Part shown: positions 57,889 through 64,000 of the stretch, piece after piece
How the letters are laid out: every line of letters begins with the position of its first letter
Position numbering within the stretch: position 1 is the first letter of the stretch
Assembly (NCBI GenBank): GCA_033065855.1
Contig: JAVXUO010001485.1
Span: forward strand, 1 to 64,000
Reading direction: 5' to 3'
DNA length: 64,000 nt
From: Escallonia rubra
Lineage: Eukaryota; Streptophyta; Magnoliopsida; Escalloniales; Escalloniaceae
Position numbers and translations under genes: made by a program
The notes under the pieces: generated by a model
The model's database searches: none
The model's input: the letters and a program-made list of their open reading frames with translations, nothing else
What the model was told of the DNA's origin: nothing

Positions 57889-60370
57889 CTAGTAAGAGCT
57901 TGTGCCAAGATAATAGTAAGGAAGGCGTCTAGCTTTACCCTTTTTCCGCTCCCACGTTATCCTATATCTAAACGTCAACGCATCCCTCTGAGACCACGAC
58001 GTAGATTCGAGCACCTCCGCTCGAGCTATGTAGTCCATGTACTTGAGCACATAAATCCCGCAATCGTGACTGTTGTATTGCTTCAGTCGGTCCTTTATTA
58101 TCTCGACCGTCCAAGGATCCATCGTCGAATTGCTCGTGATGGTCTCTCCGAAATAATGTCTAATCACTAGCGGAATGATAGTAGTCTGCATCCAACAATA
58201 AAAATTGTCAATTGTGTTTTAGGTATGATATAATGTAAAATTAGTTTCGAATTCTAGACTAACCGCTGCATTGATGTACGTTTTGTACATCTGTGCCAGC
58301 GTTTGACCAGGTCCGTCCTCCCTCAGGCTATCATATATGTGGATCGCTTTAATCGCAGGATACATAACTAATAGGAAGAAGTGATTTGCATGTAGACAGG
58401 GTATCATGATAAGGTTCACCTCAGATGCGTGACATTGATTGTCCGAGTTTAACATGCCTAGCACGTTTCCTAAGGGTATCCACGAACCCTTGCTCTTCCC
58501 TCACCTCTTCCTCCATTTTGTGAAATCCCTCATGCTGTTTATCAGTATTTGCATAAAATGAGAGGGATACATGTTGAGCTTCAAAGTGGGGCAGGGGTTA
58601 TGGAGCAGCTCTCTAACCCGGAGCAGCTTCGTGTAAGCGTCCATGACGAAATTCAAGCAATCTGTTTCCGGCGCCAAAGTTCTCATGTCCCCGTGACCTA
58701 GGTAATGGGCAACTGGAAAGTGTGTTGAAGCTCTTGGCTCAGGCCCAAAGTAGTGCTCGTCGATCCAGTCCCGCTTGGTCGGCCTCAGTGGCTTCGTTGC
58801 TTCTTCTTTATCCGACCGGATGCTTGGCCGCCCCTGGGGAGTTGCTTGGGTCACTTGACTCTGGGGCTGAAAGCCGTACGCGTCAACTGGCAAGAGAACA
58901 GATGGCTCCCCTTGGTAACCCCGATATGCATTACTGAAGTTGTTCACTTCAGTCTTGTACCTCTCGATGGACTGCTTGACATTGTCAGGCGCATGCGCGA
59001 CAAACCAGTCAAACCCCTCCAGCTACCTGAACACCTCACTGCCCATGTCAACCTAAAAACATGCATGTAAAATATGGCTAATCACTTCAGGCATGGTCAA
59101 TAAGGTGCGAAAATAAAAAATGAATCAGAAGTAACTGACTTACAATGTTCAGAGCCCAGAACTGGTCGATTTTCTCACGTGGCTCATACGCTATCTTCTT
59201 CACCTGGGAAGGGCGATTCACCCTTGTGCGCGTCACCTTGAGAAACCATGTTAGGTACTCCTCAATACTGATGCCTGGGCTCTTTAGTGATACAAGGTTA
59301 TCATACGTTTCCTGCCAAGTAATCCACTGTTGCACCTCGTCGCTCAACACATCCAAGGCATCAGGAACCTCAAAGCTCAGCCCTCGGCCCTTCCTACATG
59401 GCCGCATGTCTACAGCGGGTTTTGGTATCCCTTGTAGACATCCAACTTGCCTCATAGCTCGACCGGGCATCTGAAACTCACATACTTCGAAGTGAATGAG
59501 CGGCACCCGAACCAAACATGCCAGCACGTACGACACCAGAAGTTGCCAACAAAACTCATCCAAAGGTTGCATCACCTTACTGTATGCCTGCCACGTCACC
59601 TGTGATGCCTCCAGTATCTCTAGCTCCCCCCGATAGAACTTTAGATGCTGGTGAGGGTCTACCCGTCTCTTCCGGCTGGGCATATGCCCCCAAGCCCACG
59701 CCCTAGGCCAAGTCTCATCAGAATCATCCCGCGGCCGTGGACGACCCGTGGGTAGCCTTTCGTAAGACCAAACCTGTGAATGCAAATATTATATGGAATT
59801 AGTAATTAATCACGAATATATTGACACATCAAACAAGAATATAAATGCTCATACATGTAATAGAGTCAGGCAAGCGACAATGGACTTGGCACCCTTTCTC
59901 GTAGATTTATGCAGTGCTCGATATAGGTGCGCAAGTACAGCTGAACCCCACGAATATGAGTATACCTCCCCCAAGGTCATCCAAAAACAGCATATACTTC
60001 GGATGCACTGTGTTTTTCGAATGCGTCAGAAGTAATATAGCTCCAATAATATACAGCAAGAATGCCTTCGTATACGTCACCAAATCACGAGAAGTGTATA
60101 CATTAGGTAGCACATCATACTGCTCTCTCAGCCACTTAAGTTTGATGCCGTTTGTTGTAAGAGCTTCCTTCGGAATCCCCGGAAAATACTACCTAGCCAG
60201 CTGAGCTATCATTGCAGACGTCCTACTCAATGTAATGGGTCTGCCGTGACATGGGAGTCCAAGTATAAATCCGACGTTCTCTAGTGTAATAGTCATTTCA
60301 TCAAACCAGAAGTGAAATGTGTTCGTCTCGCTCCTCCATCGCTCAACTAGAGCGGATATAAGGTACTCAT
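57889..60370 (-). pseudogene. PMD-ULP1 fusion gene of MULE-2, broken but with catalytic triad codons kept
   Basis: Read on the minus strand. The PMD starts near 60370 (VERWRSETNTFHFWFDEMTI, GFILGLPCHGRPI), continues through NGIKLKWLREQYDVLP, and resumes at 59772 with VWSYERLPTG to LIHFEVCEFQMPG and ISIEEYLTWFLKVTRTRV (about 59220). The linker is at 58947-58700. The ULP1 domain has His in ANHFFLLV (about 58380), Asp in IYDSL (about 58340) and Cys in SHDCGIYVLKYMD (codon 58060-58062). Introns are inferred at about 58192-58262 and 59786 onward. An in-frame TGA interrupts the linker at 58501-58503, and the 5' exon present in MULE-1 is missing. The two PMD-ULP1 genes share exon borders (VWSYE...), so they descend from one ancestral MULE gene. 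Confidence 0.78.
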
Positions 60371-60472
60371 CGTGTCGAGATCAATGATGAAGGACAATGA
60401 ACATATACAAATTCTGACGGTATAATATTTGTATAATAGACAAGGGGTGTTAGAGAGGAAGGAATTAGTATC

Positions 60473-60505
60473 TATCTTAGAGAGAGAGAGAGAGAGAGAG
60501 AGAAA
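60473..60505. repeat. (GA)n microsatellite
   Basis: About 15 GA units near the inner edge of the MULE-2 right TIR. Confidence 0.9.
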
Positions 60506-60559
60506 AGGGATCCGTGAATGAGAGAGAGAGAAAGAAAAGAGGAATCCAATGTGAAAGAG

Positions 60560-60904
60560 AGAGATTGCCGAAAGAAAAAAAGGACATGACATCCCCAACC
60601 GCCACAAAGAGTAGCGGTTAGGGGCCCACACCGTTACTCTTTGTCGCGGTTTGGTGGGAAAAAGGTGGGCCATTAAGTGCTACTTTTTGTAGCGGTTGGG
60701 GGAATTGGTGGGCCCCTAACAGCTACAAAGAGTTGCGGTTGGGGTCTTTTTTGCCTGGAAGGGGTATTTTTTGGATATTTGTAACCACTTTAAAGAGTAG
60801 AGGTTACTACTTTTGGGAAAAAAAAATAGATTTGGTCCATCCACAAGTACACGTGGACGGCCAGATTTATGGTGTTATTTCTCCACCGGTAGATGTGGAT
60901 CGGC
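60560..60904 (-). repeat. MULE-2 right TIR
   Basis: Inverse of the left TIR: the palindromes and the spacing blocks (GGGCCCAC, GGTGGGAAAAAGGTGGG) recur in reverse order, with scattered substitutions. Confidence 0.85.
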
Positions 60905-60918
60905 TATATATATATATA

Positions 60919-61495
60919 CTCATTTCCATGAGTACACGACTCACATTCAATATATACTTTCTCAACAAAAGGTTAAACATTGTTCAACCATCTCTTTACA
61001 CGAGGATGAGTTGATCAATTCTATTTATTCACAATTGAGTCTTTTATTTTTCTTACTCGAACTTAATCACTTAGTAGTCTTAGTCCGTACATAGTACGGG
61101 ATTTAAGCTAGTGTATGGTTAAATGAATACATTAGGTACACAAAATAATCATATTAGTAGCAGAAAAAAACATATAAACAAACTTTTAAGTAAGGGTTAC
61201 TTCGGGGGGAGTACGATAACCTGTTGTTTTTTCTTTTGTTGTGCTCTATCTTGTACTGCTAAAACCTTTGGCAGTAACATGGTTATTACGGAAATGGCTA
61301 TAACAACTGATATAACAACAAAGAATCGTAGGTAGACTCTTTAGTGGCACTAATTAGTTGAACAAAAAAGTGCCACTAAAAATTTGTCACCAAGAAAGAT
61401 TAGTCAAAATATTACAACTATATCTAATGACAATGGATAATCTATCATAAATGGTAGGCTCGTTACTATATTTCTCTTTATATGTATTATAAATG

Positions 61496-61500
<5 letters not shown>
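60919..61500. other. Unassigned AT-rich DNA between MULEs
   Basis: No gene recognised. A small 70-codon frame at 61123-61335 has no family. Confidence 0.4.

Positions 61501-61549
<49 letters not shown>
61501..61549. repeat. (TA)n microsatellite
   Basis: A long pure TA tract near the orphan MULE end. Confidence 0.95.
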
Positions 61550-61552
<3 letters not shown>

Positions 61553-61576
61553 ATACCTTTTTAATAAATATAAAAA

Positions 61577-61662
61577 AAAGATCTGGGTCGTCCATCCTTT
61601 AAGGATAGACGGCCGGATCGCGCGGGCAACTTAGCCCATTTTGCCCGCGCGTTCAACAGATC

Positions 61663-61665
<3 letters not shown>
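61577..61665 (-). mobile_element. Orphan MULE terminal end
   Basis: An 89-bp segment in right-end orientation. It has a GTCGTCCATCCTTTAAGGAT hairpin with ACGGCC, then GCGCGGGCAA ... TTGCCCGCGC, ending TTCAACAGATCAAC next to a TA tract. The layout matches the tips of MULE-1 and MULE-3, but with other stem sequences and without a left partner. Confidence 0.65.
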
Positions 61666-61696
<31 letters not shown>

Positions 61697-62261
61697 GAGC
61701 TAATCCGTTGAGAGCGCTAGCAAAATAGGATAAGTTGCTAGCGCAATCTGGCCTTCCACGCGCGATCTGTGGACGGTCCAGATCTTTTTTTTGCGTTTTT
61801 TTAAGTTCGTCTGCTACATAATGTAGTGGACAAAATTGCCCTCCGCTTGATAGGCACAGTATGGTACGGTACAGGGCATCCACTACATAATGTAGCGGAT
61901 GTATGGGCAGTATTCTTTCCCCAGATTTATTTGGAAATGAGTCGGTCTCTATCATTTTCATTGAAGTCGGAGCCCAACTTAGCTTAAAGTTTATTTCAGC
62001 TTGTTCCCATATTTGGTTTCTCAACACCATAAGCGCTCAAGCATTCATGACTCCATCTTCTTCGTCCGGATCCGAAGGCAGAAAGGTTCTGAGATACATG
62101 AAGTAGATAATAGTGAAGTGCCACAATACAACACCAGATCTGATCTGAATGGGTTTGAGTCCCCGGTCGAGGATCTCTCTCTCTCTATGTCTTATCTCTA
62201 GCCGCCACCAGACCAAGCACCACCGCCCACCAGATCTGATGAAAAACAATCACATAATTCA

Positions 62262-62860
62262 ATGAAATTGCTTATTCTTCTTCTAATTCTATTTTTTCTT
62301 CCTTTTTCATTGTTCTTGTCCCTGTAATAGGGTTGAGTGCAAAATTGATGGCGACAGTTTGGACGGTGGTGGTTGGGTGCGTCGGCAGTTTAGCTGGTGG
62401 CGATTGGATCGTGGTGGCGGGTTGATGGCAGTTTAATGGTTTGGGTCTATCTGGTTCAATTCATGAAACCACCATCAGCAAACTTAGAAAACTTCAGTCT
62501 TTGGATCTACACAGTAACAGAATAAGCGGTTTGCCTTCTGATTTCTGGAGTTGGGTTCACTCAAGACCCTTAATCTCTCCTTTAACCAAGTTTCAGAAAC
62601 CCTCCCAAGCAACATTGGAAATTTAGGTTCAGTCCAAACCTTGGACCTTTCTTACAACAATCTTTCTGGTAATGTCTCTGAAGCTATAAGTTCCCTTGTG
62701 AGTTTGCAAGTTCTTAGACTCAATCAAAATGGGTTCGAGTCCAAGTTTCCACTTGGTATTCTGAATTGCCATTCTTTGGTTTCTGTCGATCTTTCCAAGA
62801 ATCGGTTGAATGGTACTCTCCCTGATGGATTTGGTGTTCCATTCAATCCAAGAAGAACAT
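62262..62860 (+). pseudogene. Captured LRR receptor-like kinase fragment (signal peptide and LRRs) in MULE-3
   Basis: An ATG at 62262 opens a 21-codon hydrophobic peptide (KLLILLLILFFLPFSLFLSL) that ends in TAA; it looks like a signal peptide. From about 62432 there are leucine-rich repeats: [20 protein letters not shown], then after a one-base frameshift near 62550 [46 protein letters not shown] and LVSVDLSKNRLNGTLPDGFG. The order and wording resemble the N-terminal ectodomain of At2g24230-like LRR kinases (from memory). No transmembrane or kinase part is present. The parent gene is not in this window. Confidence 0.78.
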
Positions 62861-62914
62861 CAAATTTCTGCCGTCCACAGAGAGAGAGTCCCAAACAAAT
62901 CTGGAGAGAGAGAA

Positions 62915-62915
62915 A

Positions 62916-62957
<42 letters not shown>
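62915..62957. repeat. (GA)n microsatellite in MULE-3
   Basis: About 20 GA units between the LRR fragment and the right TIR. Confidence 0.93.
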
Positions 62958-62962
<5 letters not shown>

Positions 62963-63259
62963 TCTTATCCAAATCGAGATGAAAGTGAAATGAAAGTTTT
63001 TGCTTTTTTATATTATGTCCGCTACATTATGTAGCGGACAAACTAAAGTGCACAATCAACTGCACGGGTAATGGATATTTTTGTCAAAAAACTGTTCGCT
63101 ACATAATGTAGCCGACGGACTTGAAAAAAATGCAAAAATAAAAGATCTGGACCGTCCACAGATCGCGCGTGGATGGCCAGATCGCGCTAGCAACTTATCC
63201 TATTTTGCTAGCGCTCTCAACAGATCAACTCCATATATATATATATATATATATATATA

Positions 63260-63392
63260 CTACCTATAAAAGTATGAATCATGTAAATCATTTTATTCCA
63301 TTTTTACTCTTCATTAATCACTTCCATAACAACTTCAATGAAGAGTAAAAACGGAATAAAATGATTTACAAGATTCATACTTTTATAGGTAG
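63260..63392. mobile_element. Stowaway-like stem-loop MITE
   Basis: A 133-bp near-perfect hairpin: arms of about 55 bp begin CTACCTATAAAAGTATGAAT and end with its inverse, with a 20-25 bp loop. It is flanked by TA on both sides, within the TA tract next to MULE-3. TA duplication and near-complete palindromy fit Stowaway-type (Tc1/mariner) MITEs. Confidence 0.7.
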
Positions 63393-63520
63393 TATATATA
63401 TACGGGAATAGAGAGGCTATCATAGCCAAATTGGTAATAGAACTGTCCTAATTTAGTCCTTCCTGTTCTATGCTCCTTCTTAAGCTGACTTTTGAGTTTA
63501 ATATCATTATAAAGAACTAA

Positions 63521-63890
63521 GGCCCTGTTTGGCAGGGTTCTTTTTTCAGTTTTGGAAACTGGAAAAAAAAGTTGCGTTTGGTAACCATTTTTCTTTTTTC
63601 TTTTTTCAGTGTAAAAAACCAGTTTTTAAATCAAGGCTGTTTTTTACAACTTAAAAAATGAGTTTCGATTTTCAATTTTGGTTTTTTTTTAAGACCACCA
63701 CCATCCTCCCACTGCCAGCCGCCGGCAGCCACCAGCCACGCCCCATCACAGCCACTGCAAACCACCACACACAAAAAAAAAAAATTTGGGTTATCAAACA
63801 CCCACTTGTTTTTGTAAAGAAAAAAATTTAACTGCTCTTTATTTTTATTTTTTGGAAACTGAAAAAAAAATGTGTTATCAAACAGTTCCC
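63521..63890. mobile_element. Tourist-like MITE, TAA duplication
   Basis: A 370-bp element with ends GGCCCTGTTTGG and the inverse of GGGAACTGTTTGA, and TAA on both sides (63518-63520 and 63891-63893). T-rich arms and a CCACC/CAGCC-rich centre match the element at 37986-38357. Confidence 0.78.
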
Positions 63891-63893
63891 TAA

Positions 63894-64000
63894 TGTTCAT
63901 TAAACGTATTACAAAAAAACTAATTAGAGAAGGATAGGGTTGTCATTGGAATAACTAATAGAGGACAAAACCAGAAATGATTACAAAATTAGTAATTAGT
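63894..64000. other. Window end, nothing recognised
   Basis: A-rich sequence with no feature. Confidence 0.5.

Larger units (their letters stand above)
53535..60904. mobile_element. MULE-2: Mutator-like element with convergent FAR1-type transposase and PMD-ULP1 genes
   Basis: A 7.4-kb element. Left end GAGAGCCGATCCACATCTACC without its first bases pairs with the right end read inversely, GCCGATCCACATCTACC; TIR similarity runs for about 340 bp. TA tracts lie outside. The transposase (plus, 54506-56829) and PMD-ULP1 (minus, 60370-57889) converge on an 834-bp inverted repeat (56888-57721). The TIR contains several copies of CCGCTACTCTTTGTAGCGG-type palindromes. Both genes are disabled by point changes. 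Confidence 0.88.
61695..63232. mobile_element. MULE-3: Pack-MULE with captured LRR gene fragment
   Basis: The 1,538-bp element is flanked by TA tracts. Left end GGGAGCTAATCCGTTGAGAG and the inverse of the right end GGAGTTGATCTGTTGAGAG share about 220 bp of TIR. Palindromes: 61809-61831 and 61878-61900 (left), 63017-63039 (CCGCTACATTATGTAGCGG) and about 63096-63115 (right). The tip resembles MULE-1, which suggests mobilisation by a MULE-1-like transposase (inference). It has no transposase; the cargo is a plant gene fragment. Confidence 0.85.

Noticed and set aside
59145..59706. Plus-strand frames of 109 and 62 codons
   Set aside because: Antisense of the PMD exon of MULE-2.

Overview
The window is nuclear DNA of a flowering plant, most likely a eudicot. 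It has spliced genes with GT-AG introns, AT-rich intergenic DNA and many plant-type transposons: Mutator-like, hAT-like, Tourist-like and Stowaway-like MITEs, Ty3/gypsy, an L1 LINE and a tRNA-type SINE. I see no prokaryotic, organellar, rRNA or tRNA genes and no CRISPR array.

Region 1 (1-37,493, minus strand) is one huge host gene. It encodes the TPR subunit of RNA polymerase III factor TFIIIC (GTF3C3 / yeast tau131 family). Eleven coding exons were found. Their phases join without a break into 602 codons, and the gene runs off the left edge. The coding sequence is only about 1.8 kb but is spread over more than 36 kb, because nearly every intron holds transposons. These are three copies of one hAT-like element (8-bp target duplications), Tourist-like MITEs with TAA/TTA duplications (two filled with CCA/CCG repeats), an L1 split by an LTR element, a head-to-head LTR pair, a SINE, and a decayed gypsy element with a hAT-like copy inside its reverse transcriptase.

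Region 2 (37,494-41,694) holds a Tourist-like MITE, a 105-bp tandem duplication, and two exons of a chloroplast-type rhodanese (STR16-like). The rest of that gene is absent.

Region 3 (41,695-63,232) is a cluster of three Mutator-like elements (MULEs), each set into a (TA)n tract. MULE-1 (11.8 kb) and MULE-2 (7.4 kb) carry the same two genes in convergent order: a FAR1-type DDE transposase, and a plant mobile domain (PMD)-ULP1 protease fusion. All four genes are damaged. MULE-1 also contains a gypsy retroelement remnant that cuts its transposase gene. MULE-3 (1.5 kb) is a Pack-MULE with a captured signal-peptide and leucine-rich-repeat fragment. The TIRs of all three are built from successive hairpins, including palindromes with the core CCGCTA...TAGCGG. 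The same palindrome is amplified into a nine-unit array downstream of the ULP1 gene in MULE-1, and sits at the centre of an 834-bp inverted repeat between the convergent genes of MULE-2. In MULE-1 the ULP1 catalytic Cys codon is Tyr; in MULE-2 the His/Asp/Cys codons remain.

Region 4 (63,233-64,000) has a Stowaway-like stem-loop and a second Tourist-like MITE of the family seen at 37,986.
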